A stretch of 64,000 nt of DNA, taken from assembly GCA_947455995.1 (NCBI GenBank), contig CANGQA010000002.1, positions 25,316 through 89,315 of the forward strand. Reading direction: 5' to 3'. Origin of the DNA: Hyphomicrobiales bacterium. GTDB lineage: Bacteria > Pseudomonadota > Alphaproteobacteria > Rhizobiales > Beijerinckiaceae. The position numbers and the translations under genes were made by a program. The notes beneath the pieces are model-generated. The model was not told where the DNA came from, searched no databases, and saw nothing but the letters and a program-made list of their open reading frames with translations. This document shows positions 29,434 to 38,356 of this stretch, one piece after another (position 1 is the stretch's first letter; each line of letters opens with the position of its first letter).

Positions 29434-30423
29434 ATGATGTCAGTCGTTCCGTCTCTGATCCGCAGCTTTTTTGCTGCAACTGCTCTGTTATTCACCGCCC
29501 AAACCGCCGTTCTGGCCCACGCTGCACTGGAACAGGACAGGGCCCACGCCAACAGCACCTATAAGGCTGTGATCAAAATTGGTCATGGTTGCGAGCATAC
29601 GGCCACGACAGGGTTGACCGTCCTCATCCCAGACGGGGTGATTGCGGTCAAACCGATGCCGAAAGCCGGTTGGACGCTTGCGACCCAAACCAAAGCCTAT
29701 GCCAAGCCCTATGACTATTTCCACAGCACACTGACTGAAGGTGTGCGCGAGATCACATGGGCGGGAGGTAATCTGCCTGACGCCTATTATGATGAATTCA
29801 CATTTCAGGCCTTTATTGCCAAAGATGTGCCTGCCGATACAAAACTTTTCTTCCCCGTTGTGCAATCATGCGAGAAGGGACGGCATGATTGGGTTGAGAT
29901 TCCAACGGTAAATCAAAATCCGCACGATCTGAAATCACCCGCGCCCTCTTTGCTTGTGGTGGCTGCGCAAGTGGCCACTCCCCAATCTGTCAAGGCAGGC
30001 GGCATGATCATTACAGCGGCGCGTTCACGCGTCACTCCTGCAGGTGCGCCAGTGGCAGGCGGTTATCTGACCATCACCAATGGGGGGCAACAGGACGATC
30101 GCCTGGTCTCGGCATCGATCGAGATTGCCGATAAGACGGAAATACACGAGATGGCCACCAAGGATGGGGTCATGACCATGCGGACACTGCCGGATGGCCT
30201 TGTCATCAAGCCGGGCGAGACGATCGAGTTGAAACCAGGCTCATTCCATCTGATGTTTCTAAAACCCAAGCGCCCTTTGGTCGAGGGCGAGGTTTTGCGC
30301 GGTCAGCTGGCCTTTGAGAAAGCCGGACCGGTGTCGGTTGAATTCAAGGTTGAAGGCATGGGGGGCAACCGTGCCGCACCTTCCCCCGGGGGGGGCGGTG
30401 GGCATGCAGGGCATGTCCACTGA
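29434..30423 (+). CDS. YcnI (DUF1775)-PCuAC fusion copper-binding protein
   Basis: This 329-residue exported protein has a signal peptide (residues 1-28, ending VLAHA). The mature N-terminus starts with a histidine (HAALEQ), as copper-binding YcnI domains do, and contains KIGHGCEH; the YcnI domain runs to about 170. A PCuAC (DUF461) domain follows, with the copper motif EIHEM and a later FHLMF that place His and Met ligands. The tail is Gly/His-rich, HAGHVH. PCuAC proteins deliver Cu(I) to cytochrome oxidase in the periplasm. The two domains are usually separate proteins in one operon. Confidence 0.88.
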   Translation: MMSVVPSLIRSFFAATALLFTAQTAVLAHAALEQDRAHANSTYKAVIKIGHGCEHTATTGLTVLIPDGVIAVKPMPKAGWTLATQTKAYAKPYDYFHSTLTEGVREITWAGGNLPDAYYDEFTFQAFIAKDVPADTKLFFPVVQSCEKGRHDWVEIPTVNQNPHDLKSPAPSLLVVAAQVATPQSVKAGGMIITAARSRVTPAGAPVAGGYLTITNGGQQDDRLVSASIEIADKTEIHEMATKDGVMTMRTLPDGLVIKPGETIELKPGSFHLMFLKPKRPLVEGEVLRGQLAFEKAGPVSVEFKVEGMGGNRAAPSPGGGGGHAGHVH

Positions 30424-30487
30424 CACGGGCTCAACAGATCATGGCAGGGGTCATTCCCTGTCATGAGATGCCAAATCAGAGCGGTTG

Positions 30488-30865
30488 TTACTGATACAAT
30501 TCCGGAAAGTCGGATTGTTTCAGCAAAACCGTACACCAGCGACCACGGCCATCTTCCAGTGCAGCCAGAGTGCGCTTCAGAATCAATTCCTTGTTGCGTT
30601 TGAAGGATGTCACCATTTGCTCGTCCTCCCGGTAGGATGTGGCATGGTCGAGATCTTCCAGCACGCTGCGAGGCACAAAAATTCGGTAATTGGTGCCTGC
30701 CCATTCCACGGTGAAGGGCAAAGTCTCTTCCATGGTTTTGTGGTAGGCGAGATCAACCAGCGAGAGAGTGCCCGCAGATGAGGATGCCTGATCAACATTA
30801 CGTGGGAAGGGAACAGAAATATCGTCTGATTCCAGTGTGGAATTTACATGTTCTGAAAATGTCAT
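30488..30865 (-). CDS. Hypothetical protein, possibly DUF1488-like
   Basis: This 125-residue soluble protein has the pattern LPFTVEWAGTNYRIFVPRSVLE followed by a conserved-looking helix with NKELILKRTLAAL and VLLKQSDFP at the end. The strand-helix order and the final DF resemble DUF1488 proteins, but I am not certain. ATG 30865 is chosen over a TTG at 30913. It is convergent with the copper-protein gene. Upstream, 30866-31170 is AT-rich and holds no gene I can support. Confidence 0.5.
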   Translation of the reverse strand: MTFSEHVNSTLESDDISVPFPRNVDQASSSAGTLSLVDLAYHKTMEETLPFTVEWAGTNYRIFVPRSVLEDLDHATSYREDEQMVTSFKRNKELILKRTLAALEDGRGRWCTVLLKQSDFPELYQ

Positions 30866-31170
30866 GATGGCTTTGCTTGTCAAAAGGGAAGGACAACGCA
30901 GGTACAAAAACAAAAAAGATATTGAACAAAAAAATACGCGATCAGAGACAGTCGAAGATCAATTTTTTATATGATCAATTGGATCACTCTCTCAACAACC
31001 ATCTTAATTTAGCAAAAAGTAAAAGTGGTGCAAGGTTTAATTATGCTTTCCCCAATCTTTGTCTCTTGATCTTTACGGAGGGGAGGCCATTATCGCGGGC
31101 TGCCGTGCAAAACGGGTCTTGAACGCCGGCACTTTCCGCCTATGGTGGAAACCAAGTGCAAGGTGACAAG

Positions 31171-32160
31171 ATGACAGTGTTTTCCGTTCTTGATCTGGTT
31201 CCCGTTTCTGAAGGCAAGAGCCCGAGCGATGCCTTGCGCCAATCTCTGGAATTGGCCCGTTTGTGCGAAAGCCTCGGCTATCAACGCTATTGGGTAGCCG
31301 AACATCATAATATGGTCGGCATTGCTTCGGCTGCAACAGCGGTGGTGGTGGGCTATCTTGCCGGCGGTACCACGACGATGCGGATCGGGGCTGGCGGGAT
31401 CATGCTGCCCAATCATTCGCCATTGGTGATCGCCGAACAATTCGGCACGCTGGAATCCCTTTACCCCAAACGGATCGACCTTGGATTGGGCCGCGCACCC
31501 GGTACCGACCAAATGACCCTGCGCGCTTTGCGTCGTGATCCCAATGCGGCCGAAGATTTTCCCAATGATGTGCTAGAATTGCAGGCCTTTCTGGGCCCTT
31601 TACAGCCTGACCAGAGGATTCAGGCGGTGCCGGGCACTGATTGTCAGGTGCCGTTGTGGATTTTAGGTTCAAGCCTTTATGGTTCGCAACTGGCGGCGAT
31701 GCTGGGCCTGCCCTATGCTTTTGCCTCGCATTTTGCCCCCGATGCGCTGATGCAGGCGCTGCATATCTATCGTGATATGTTCCGCCCTTCGCAGCAACTC
31801 GCCAAATCCCATGCCATGGTCGGGGTCAATGTGGTGATTGCGGATACCGACCAAGAAGCAAAGCATCTGTTCACAACTTTGCAACAGCGCAGCACCAATA
31901 TGCTGAGGGGCAAACGCGGCAAATTGCCGCCGCCGATCGACGACATCGAGACCTATTGGACGCCTGCTGAAAAAGCACAGGCCTCGCGCATGCTGGCCTG
32001 TTCGTTTGTCGGCTCGCCCGACACAGTGCGCCAGGCCTTGCATGATTTTGTCAAGCAGACCGGAGCCGATGAATTGATGGTGGCCTGCGCGCTGTATGAT
32101 CACGGCGCCCGCATGAATTCCTACCGGCATCTCGCCGCGATGCAGGCTGAGTTTGGTTGA
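31171..32160 (+). CDS. LLM-class flavin-dependent oxidoreductase
   Basis: This 329-residue bacterial luciferase-like TIM-barrel protein has [20 protein letters not shown] near residues 25-45, [25 protein letters not shown] and [14 protein letters not shown]. These are typical of the MsnO8/YhbW-like group that uses FMN supplied by a reductase. The substrate is unknown. AAGGTGA sits 6 bases before ATG 31171; the GTG at 31156 is not preferred. It appears monocistronic. Confidence 0.9.
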   Translation: MTVFSVLDLVPVSEGKSPSDALRQSLELARLCESLGYQRYWVAEHHNMVGIASAATAVVVGYLAGGTTTMRIGAGGIMLPNHSPLVIAEQFGTLESLYPKRIDLGLGRAPGTDQMTLRALRRDPNAAEDFPNDVLELQAFLGPLQPDQRIQAVPGTDCQVPLWILGSSLYGSQLAAMLGLPYAFASHFAPDALMQALHIYRDMFRPSQQLAKSHAMVGVNVVIADTDQEAKHLFTTLQQRSTNMLRGKRGKLPPPIDDIETYWTPAEKAQASRMLACSFVGSPDTVRQALHDFVKQTGADELMVACALYDHGARMNSYRHLAAMQAEFG

Positions 32161-32210
32161 GATGCCAGCCGCGTTGAGACGGGACGCAGGGACAAAATCA
32201 ACGGCAATGC

Positions 32211-32309
32211 TTATTTCTTGGTATCAAACGGATAGCCAAGTAATTCCTCAAGCATAAAGAGGACGAAAAAGGCTAATCCTGCCAGCCCGAAATATTGTCC
32301 GAATTCCAT
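32211..32309 (-). CDS. Small single-pass membrane protein (32 aa)
   Basis: The frame encodes MEFGQYFGLAGLAFFVLFML and a short polar tail ending DTKK. One hydrophobic helix spans about residues 7-25. AGGGGGATC lies just before the ATG, a strong ribosome site for such a small frame. No named small-protein family (CydX, KdpF, CcoS) is clearly matched. The surrounding 408 bases have no other obvious gene. Confidence 0.55.
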   Translation of the reverse strand: MEFGQYFGLAGLAFFVLFMLEELLGYPFDTKK

Positions 32310-32492
32310 GGTCGATCCCCCTAAAGAATGAGGACAGGCTAGCAGGATCAGGACGCAATGCAATCTATGCTTGCAATAAATATTGATGCAATTTTAGATT
32401 TAGTCTTGCATTGCAATCAGGGTAACACGTTCGGATAGAGCCAATATTGAAACAAAAATTGAATTTTTGAATAAAAAGCGATGCGTAAAATC

Positions 32493-32567
32493 TTATGGAT
32501 CAAGAAATAGCTTATGAATAAGCAAATAAAGGATCGAAAAGACAATAAGAATGCGCAAACGGCTCAT
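32493..32567 (-). CDS. Possible tiny hydrophobic peptide (24 aa) coupled to the upstream gene
   Basis: ATG 32567 lies one base past the stop codon of the membrane protein gene upstream (TGA-C-ATG). It encodes MSRLRILIVFSILYLLIHKL plus four residues, an almost wholly hydrophobic peptide. GAGAT lies very close to the start. Termination-reinitiation is possible, but so is chance. Confidence 0.3.
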   Translation of the reverse strand: MSRLRILIVFSILYLLIHKLFLDP

Positions 32568-32568
32568 G

Positions 32569-33159
32569 TCATGATCTCGGTAGATTTTTGCTTTGGTAAT
32601 GTTTGACAGGACGTTTAGGAGAGAACGATTTCTTGAATTCGATCTCCCTCTGCCTTTTGGCCTCAGCGGCTTCCACAATCAGACGGGCAGCTTTGCGGCG
32701 GGCGAGGACAAGCATCACCAGCCAGCCGATCAGGCTCAGCAGCGGCACCGAGGCAATGGCCAATCCTGCGAGGATGCGATGAGGCCAATCGGCCACCATG
32801 ATCGGTGTATTGGCGGGCGTGTTGCGGCTCAGTGGATCAAAGGAGTCATTGCCACCTTTGCGGACCGAAAACAGATCATTGATGTTCTGGCTTTTGGCAG
32901 GTGGTTGCTCGACCTTTGGAGGGTCTAATTTTCCGGCCTCGGGCTTATCGGGCTTGTTGGTGCCCAATTGCCAGCGGATGGCCAAGGCTTCATCAGGGGT
33001 AGCGCGACGCAAGGCAACGAGATCATCGGACAACCAATAACCGCTTCCAGCCAACCACAGCACAATCACCGAACTTGCCCCTGCGCGCAACAGCAGGGAC
33101 TTATTGACAGGGAGGGATGGAACAAGGGGTAATTTCACACGCGCTAAACCTGATGACAA
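32569..33159 (-). CDS. Hypothetical membrane protein
   Basis: This 196-residue protein has two predicted membrane segments (about residues 24-45 and 128-152), a proline/lysine-rich linker between them (KPDKPEAGKLDPPKVEQPPAK), and a basic C-terminal tail rich in Lys and Arg. I do not recognise the family. The topology suggests both ends in the cytoplasm with a periplasmic loop of about 80 residues. The spacer upstream (33160-33431) holds nothing I can support. Confidence 0.5.
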   Translation of the reverse strand: MSSGLARVKLPLVPSLPVNKSLLLRAGASSVIVLWLAGSGYWLSDDLVALRRATPDEALAIRWQLGTNKPDKPEAGKLDPPKVEQPPAKSQNINDLFSVRKGGNDSFDPLSRNTPANTPIMVADWPHRILAGLAIASVPLLSLIGWLVMLVLARRKAARLIVEAAEAKRQREIEFKKSFSPKRPVKHYQSKNLPRS

Positions 33160-33431
33160 CTTCGGCCCATTATAAGCATATTTCCGGCAACAGGGGGAGA
33201 GGCAATCGGTGTCGCTTCAAATAAAAGGCTTTTTTCGCCTCACACAGGCCTATGGCTGTAGATGTGACAATCAGTGCGATGCCCGGCTGCCGGTTCGGAA
33301 ATATCAAAAAGTGCGCTTTTGATGCTCCTCGGCTTGGTCGGTAAAATGAACCAGTCAAAACATCCCGCATGAGAGACTGGACGCTCACGCGGGCGGGTTA
33401 GCCAGTTTGGGGCTGATCGGGTGGTGTTTGA

Positions 33432-34097
33432 TCAGTTCATGCAGCGGGCTTCCAGCGCATCGATGAAGGAGCGGTCCCATGTGCCGTCGCGCATGGCTTG
33501 CATGGTGGCGTCTTCCTTGGCGTGCTGGGCTTGGGCCTTTTGAATGACCTCTTCGGCAATCGAAGGCGAGAAGGCCAGCAGACCGTCCTGGTCACCGACA
33601 ATAATATCACCGGGATTGACAACCATGCCGCCGATCGACACGGGAACGTTGATGGCACCAGGACCGTCTTTATAGGGCCCGCGATGATTGACGCCGCGTG
33701 CATAGACGGGGAAAGTGCGGGCGGCAATTTCGGCCACATCGCGGATCGAACCGTCGATCACCATGCCGTTGAGACCGATGGTCGCGCCGTAAAACGACAG
33801 GATACCGCCAACCACAGCGTTTTTCATGCCGCCATCGGCATCGATCACCATCACATCTCCCGGGCGGCAGAATTCAAAGGCCCGCAAAATGGCCAGATTG
33901 TCATCACCTCTGGTTTTGACCGTGACAGCGGTGCCGACCATGTGGTGCGGCTTGTGGTACGGGGTAAGGCCGACGCTGCCGGTATTGCGGTGCATGTTAT
34001 CGCTCAACAGTGCCACGGGCAGATCCATCAGGGCAGCGATGATTTCGGGGCTTACCTGCGGGGCAGAGGGATGTTTCTGAATGCTTGAACCGGACAT
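33432..34097 (-). CDS. RraA-family aldolase-like protein
   Basis: This 221-residue protein has the RraA fold. The metal/substrate motif runs GGILSFYGATIGLNGMVIDG followed by SIRD, matching the GG-x20-R-D pattern of 4-hydroxy-4-methyl-2-oxoglutarate / oxaloacetate aldolases; PGDIIVGDQDG is a second family segment. Because the active-site Arg-Asp is kept, an aldolase or decarboxylase is more likely than the RNase E inhibitor role. GAGGAA precedes ATG 34097. It follows the aminotransferase gene by 31 bases on the same strand. Confidence 0.85.
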   Translation of the reverse strand: MSGSSIQKHPSAPQVSPEIIAALMDLPVALLSDNMHRNTGSVGLTPYHKPHHMVGTAVTVKTRGDDNLAILRAFEFCRPGDVMVIDADGGMKNAVVGGILSFYGATIGLNGMVIDGSIRDVAEIAARTFPVYARGVNHRGPYKDGPGAINVPVSIGGMVVNPGDIIVGDQDGLLAFSPSIAEEVIQKAQAQHAKEDATMQAMRDGTWDRSFIDALEARCMN

Positions 34098-34128
34098 ATC
34101 GTTTCCTCTTTCGTGTTGTTTTTGAAAA

Positions 34129-35337
34129 TTAGTTGAGCTTTTGGATCGCTTCGGCGATCAGCGCGGTGCCTTGATCGAGCGTATCGAGCGAGGTGGCGAT
34201 TGACATTCTGAAATAAGGCGAAAGGCCATAGGCCGTGCCTGCGACAACAGCAACGCCGACACTGTCGAGCAGATACATGACCAGATCGTCATCGCTGGCC
34301 AGCACTTTGCCCTCAGGCGTGGTTTTGCCGATCACGTCCTGACAGTTTACATAGAGATAAAATGCCCCTTTGGGCACGCGACAGTGCAAGCCCTTGATGG
34401 CATTGATGCGTGCGGCAGTTTGGTCGCGTCGTTTTTGATAGGTCTCCACGCTCTCGTGGATGAAGGATTGGTCGCCATTGAGCGCGGCAACAGCCGCCGC
34501 CTGGCTGACCGAGCAGCAGTTACCCGCCGATTGAGACAAGAATGTGTTGATGGCATGGATAATGTCTTTGGGGCCAGCCACCCAACCGATCCGAAATCCT
34601 GTCATGGCATAGGTTTTTGACACGCCATTGATCGCCAGTGTTCGATCTTTCAATTCCGGTGCGGCGGTCAGAAAATGCGGATTGGGCGTGTTGTCGAACC
34701 GGATATGCTCGTAGATATCATCGGTCATGACCAGCACATGCGGATGGCGAAGCAGCACATCCGCCAAGGCCCGAAAGTCTGCAAGCGAATAGCTGACACC
34801 GGTCGGGTTGCTCGGTGTATTCAGCAACAGCCAGCGGGTTTTGTCGGTGATCGCAGCTTCGAGCTGGGCCGGCAGCAACTTGTAATCTTGGGTTTCGGGG
34901 CATGGAATGGTGACAGGCACACCATCATTGGCAATCGCCATATCGGTGTAAGACACCCAATAGGGGGTGGGCACGATCACTTCGTCGCCCGGTTCCAGCG
35001 TCACAGCAAAGGCGGCATAAATACCGCTTTTGGCGCCGTTGGTGGCGATGATCTCGTTCATGGCATAATCAAGCAGGTTCTCGCGTTTCAGCTTGGCAAT
35101 GATGGCTTCACGCAGGGCAATGGTGCCGGCCATCGGTGTATAACGCGTCTGGCCATGATCCATTGCGAGACTGGCGGCCTGACGGATATGGGCCGGTGTA
35201 TCGAAATCGGGCTCGCCGACCACGAGGCTGATGATGCTTCGGCCCTGCCGCTTCAGCTCGTTGGCACGATCGGCAGCAAAAGTGCTGGGTGAAGGCTTGA
35301 TGCGTTTGATGCGCGAAGCAATACGAGACTGGTCCAT
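34129..35337 (-). CDS. Class I pyridoxal-phosphate aminotransferase
   Basis: This 402-residue protein is aspartate-aminotransferase-like (subgroup I-gamma). It has VVGEPDFDTPAHIR, TNGAKSGIYAAF, LNTPSNPTG, DDIYEHIRF, the PLP lysine in INGVSKTYAMTGFRIGW near residue 240, and the substrate arginine in PYFRMSIA. GGGGG precedes ATG 35337; the frame is open to 35400 but has no family similarity there. It heads an operon with rraA and diverges from the Nac-like regulator, suggesting amino-donor catabolism. Confidence 0.9.
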   Translation of the reverse strand: MDQSRIASRIKRIKPSPSTFAADRANELKRQGRSIISLVVGEPDFDTPAHIRQAASLAMDHGQTRYTPMAGTIALREAIIAKLKRENLLDYAMNEIIATNGAKSGIYAAFAVTLEPGDEVIVPTPYWVSYTDMAIANDGVPVTIPCPETQDYKLLPAQLEAAITDKTRWLLLNTPSNPTGVSYSLADFRALADVLLRHPHVLVMTDDIYEHIRFDNTPNPHFLTAAPELKDRTLAINGVSKTYAMTGFRIGWVAGPKDIIHAINTFLSQSAGNCCSVSQAAAVAALNGDQSFIHESVETYQKRRDQTAARINAIKGLHCRVPKGAFYLYVNCQDVIGKTTPEGKVLASDDDLVMYLLDSVGVAVVAGTAYGLSPYFRMSIATSLDTLDQGTALIAEAIQKLN

Positions 35338-35420
35338 GGAGCCCCCACTGAATGGATTGAAGCACAACTTTGCATAATTGCCGCATGAAGTGCTGACCAA
35401 GACGAATTCATTCTGCCTTT

Positions 35421-35435
35421 ATAGGTATTGCTTAT
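35421..35435. promoter_or_regulatory. Candidate Nac-type site ATA-N9-TAT
   Basis: ATAGGTATTGCTTAT matches the ATA-N9-TAT pattern known for Nac of enteric bacteria. It lies in the divergent spacer between the aminotransferase and the Nac-like gene. Six fixed bases can occur by chance in a spacer this size. Confidence 0.4.
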
Positions 35436-35521
35436 GGTGAGGGTTTTTTTCTACAACTGGCTTTGCCCGGCAGGCTTAAATGACGCTCAAGAGGGCAAGG
35501 CGTAAAAAGCGGAATTATGTG

Positions 35522-36463
35522 ATGAATATCAGACGTTTGCAGTATTTCGTCAAAATCGTCGATATTGGCAGCCTGACCCAAGCCGCCGATGTGCTGCATG
35601 TGGCCCAGCCTGCACTCAGCCAGCAATTGGCCACATTGGAGGCCGAAGTGCGCCAGCAACTGTTGTTGCGGACCACGCGGGGCGTGACCCCGACAGAGGC
35701 CGGAAAAGTACTTTATCGCCATGCCCAGCTGATCTTGCGCCAGTGCGAGCAAGCCAAATCAGAAATGAGTGCATCAAATGCAGGGATCAATGGGGCGGTG
35801 TCGGTGGGGCTGGCGCCGGGCACTGCTGCTGCAGGTCTTGCTTTACCGTTGTTGCGGACCACCAGAGCCCGCCACCCCGGTATTCTGCTTTATCTGAACG
35901 AGACGTATGGCAGCACTCTTTCGGAAATGATCATGAATGGCCGTATGGATATGGCTGTTCTGTATGGTGGCAAAGTTCCGGTGCATGGCCTGTCGTTTCT
36001 GCCTTTGCTGAATGAGGAACTTTATCTGGTGGGGCCAAACCGTTTGGGCGCCTATCCCGACGAAGTGCCAATTATAGAATGCGCGCATCTCGAACTTTAT
36101 CTGGCGCGTCCTTATAATGTGGTGCGGCGCATGGTGGATGAAGCCTTTGCTGCCGCCAATCTGAAGCCGCATGTCGTGGCCGAAATTGAATCGGCAAGCA
36201 CGCTGACATCGGTGATCTCGGATGGATTGGGCATGACGATTTTACCTGAATCCATGGCCAATCAGGTTCTGGCGTCCTGCGCGGCTTGGAAATCGCGGCT
36301 GATCAATCCGACAATTGTTGCGCCGCTGGCCTTGTGCCAGTCCGATTACCTGCCATTGTCGGAACCTGCACAGGCGATCAAGGAAATCCTGCTGGAACTG
36401 ATCGCCGAATTGCCTCATCACGTGCTTGCCCCCGGCAAAAGCAGCAAGCGCGGCGTGGCATAA
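35522..36463 (+). CDS. LysR-family regulator, Nac-like
   Basis: This 313-residue protein has an N-terminal winged helix, RRLQYFVKIVDIGSLTQAAD followed by VLHVAQPALSQQLATLE, then RTTRGVTPTEAGKVLY and the linker helix ILRQCEQAKSEM. This run is strikingly like Nac, the nitrogen assimilation control protein, more than generic LysR. The C-terminal effector domain begins near residue 90. ATG 35522 is chosen because similarity starts there. It lies 115 bases before the accB-pxp operon and diverges from the aminotransferase-rraA operon, so it may control both. Confidence 0.85.
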   Translation: MNIRRLQYFVKIVDIGSLTQAADVLHVAQPALSQQLATLEAEVRQQLLLRTTRGVTPTEAGKVLYRHAQLILRQCEQAKSEMSASNAGINGAVSVGLAPGTAAAGLALPLLRTTRARHPGILLYLNETYGSTLSEMIMNGRMDMAVLYGGKVPVHGLSFLPLLNEELYLVGPNRLGAYPDEVPIIECAHLELYLARPYNVVRRMVDEAFAAANLKPHVVAEIESASTLTSVISDGLGMTILPESMANQVLASCAAWKSRLINPTIVAPLALCQSDYLPLSEPAQAIKEILLELIAELPHHVLAPGKSSKRGVA

Positions 36464-36578
36464 GGCGCTCTTATTGGGACAAAGATATTCCATCTTAGCC
36501 TAGCGGCTGGAGCGCCGATACACTGCAATCACAGATGGATGCGTGACCAAACTGCGTAGCCATATCAGGTGGATGCGC

Positions 36579-36974
36579 ATGAATCTCGCTACAATCAAAG
36601 CACTGATCGACAGCATGGCTGGATCATCCCGAACTGAGGCCGAGTGTCAGGAAGGGGCGTGGACGCTCAAACTGACTCGCACGATGCCCGGCACTGAAAC
36701 CTTACAACAGGCTGCCCGGGATGGTGTGCCGGATGAGGTCTCATCGCAGGTTGTGTCGCCACTCTATGGAATCGTGCATTTGCAGCCGTCACCCGATGCG
36801 CCACCGTTTGTCTCGCCAGGCCAGAAGGTCGCCATCGGCGAGCCGCTTTGTGTGATAGAGGCGATGAAAGTGTTCAACCATGTCACCTCTGAGCGGGCAG
36901 GAACGATTGAAGCCATTGTGATTGGCAATGGGGAAGAGGTTGAAGTGGGACAATTGCTGATGAGCATCTCATGA
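36579..36974 (+). CDS. Biotin carboxyl carrier protein
   Basis: This 131-residue AccB-like protein has an N-terminal helix MNLATIKALIDSMAGSS, a linker, and a C-terminal biotinyl domain (about residues 62-131). The biotinylated Lys97 lies in IEAMKVFNHV, with the thumb-like PSPDAPPFVSPGQ insertion typical of acetyl-CoA-carboxylase BCCP. It overlaps the carboxylase gene by 4 bases (ATGA). The operon context points to a carrier for the pxp-linked carboxylase rather than fatty acid synthesis. Confidence 0.9.
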   Translation: MNLATIKALIDSMAGSSRTEAECQEGAWTLKLTRTMPGTETLQQAARDGVPDEVSSQVVSPLYGIVHLQPSPDAPPFVSPGQKVAIGEPLCVIEAMKVFNHVTSERAGTIEAIVIGNGEEVEVGQLLMSIS

Positions 36975-38356
36975 TACGACCTGCTTTCACCAAGGTGCTG
37001 ATTGCCAATCGCGGAGAGATCGCACTTCGCATTCTTCGTGCCTGCAAGAGCATGGGATTGCACACTGTCGTCGTCTATTCGCAGGCAGACCGATCTGCCA
37101 GCTATGTGGCCCTTGCCGATCAGGCGCTATGTATTGGTCCCGCTCCGGCCAGCCAGAGCTATCTCGACCAGACAGCCTTGGTGCTTGCGGCCAAAGCCAG
37201 CGGTGCTGGGGCGATTCATCCGGGCTTCGGGTTTTTGTCTGAAAATGCCGATTTTGCTGTCCGCGTCGAACAGGCCGGACTGGTGTTTATCGGTCCGACG
37301 CCAGACAATATCAGGGACATGGGCGACAAGATTTCAGCCAAACGGCTGATGATCGAAGCCGGAGTTCCTTGCGTGCCTGGTCCCAATCACGCGCTCGATT
37401 TCGATTATGACAAGAGCTGTGCATTGGCCCACGAGATCGGCTATCCCGTCATTATCAAGGCGGCAGGCGGCGGTGGCGGCAAGGGCATGCGGATTGTCAC
37501 ACAAGAGGCAGGCTTGCGCGATGCGCTGTCGCTCACCCGCGAGGAAGCGCGCCGTGCTTTCGGGGCCTCCGATATCTATATGGAAAAATATTTAGCCCAT
37601 CCGCGCCATATCGAAATTCAGGTTTTGGCTGATGGCAAGGGGCATGCACTCTGGCTTGGCAGCCGCGATTGCTCGCCACAACGCCGTCACCAGAAAATGC
37701 TGGAAGAGGCCCCTGCTGTGGCCATTGCGCCGGAAATCATCAGTCAGATCGGCGCGCGGTGTGTGGCGGCCTGTGAACGGTTGGGCTATCGCGGTTTGGG
37801 GACATTCGAATTTCTGATGGAGGACGGCGCTTTTTTCTTCATCGAAATGAACACGCGGTTGCAGGTCGAGCATCCCGTCACCGAAATGGTCACTGGCATT
37901 GATATTGTCGAGCAGCAAATCCGCGTAGCGCTCGGCGAGCCTTTGGCTTTGCGCCAGAGCGATATTTCGCAACGTGGTCATGCGTTCGAGTGCAGGATCA
38001 ACGCCGAGGATCCCGAGACGTTTGCACCGTCACCCGGTGTGATTTCGGCATGGCATATGCCAGGAGGTCCGGGCGTGCGCATTGATAGCCATGCTTTTGC
38101 GGGCTATCGGGTGCCTCCCCATTACGATTCGATGATCGCTAAATTAATCGTGCATGGCGATACCCGCGATATAGCCTTGCGACGTTTGGCTTTGGCCCTT
38201 GATGAAATGAACATCGAAGGGATCAAAACCAATTTGCCTTTGCATCGGGCTTTTGTGCGTGATCCGCAGGTTATCGCCGGCGGGGTCGATATCCACTATC
38301 TCGAAAGCTGGCTGAAAGAGGCCAGCTGGACCAAGGATCAGCACCATGGATCATGA
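36971..38356 (+). CDS. Biotin carboxylase subunit (AccC-like)
   Basis: This 461-residue ATP-grasp enzyme carboxylates biotin with bicarbonate and ATP. It has KVLIANRGEIALRILRACKS at residues 8-27, the ATP loop IKAAGGGGGKGMRIV near 160, RDCSPQRRHQKMLEEAPA, and the catalytic MNTRLQVEHPVTE near 295. Length is normal. It overlaps accB by 4 and pxpB by 11 bases. Linked to KipI/KipA proteins, whose fold resembles the carboxyltransferase part of urea amidolyase, it probably serves an amide substrate. Confidence 0.92.
   Translation: MIRPAFTKVLIANRGEIALRILRACKSMGLHTVVVYSQADRSASYVALADQALCIGPAPASQSYLDQTALVLAAKASGAGAIHPGFGFLSENADFAVRVEQAGLVFIGPTPDNIRDMGDKISAKRLMIEAGVPCVPGPNHALDFDYDKSCALAHEIGYPVIIKAAGGGGGKGMRIVTQEAGLRDALSLTREEARRAFGASDIYMEKYLAHPRHIEIQVLADGKGHALWLGSRDCSPQRRHQKMLEEAPAVAIAPEIISQIGARCVAACERLGYRGLGTFEFLMEDGAFFFIEMNTRLQVEHPVTEMVTGIDIVEQQIRVALGEPLALRQSDISQRGHAFECRINAEDPETFAPSPGVISAWHMPGGPGVRIDSHAFAGYRVPPHYDSMIAKLIVHGDTRDIALRRLALALDEMNIEGIKTNLPLHRAFVRDPQVIAGGVDIHYLESWLKEASWTKDQHHGS

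Noticed and set aside
33170..33388. 72-codon minus-strand frame in the gap before rraA
   Set aside because: No ribosome site and no recognisable pattern.
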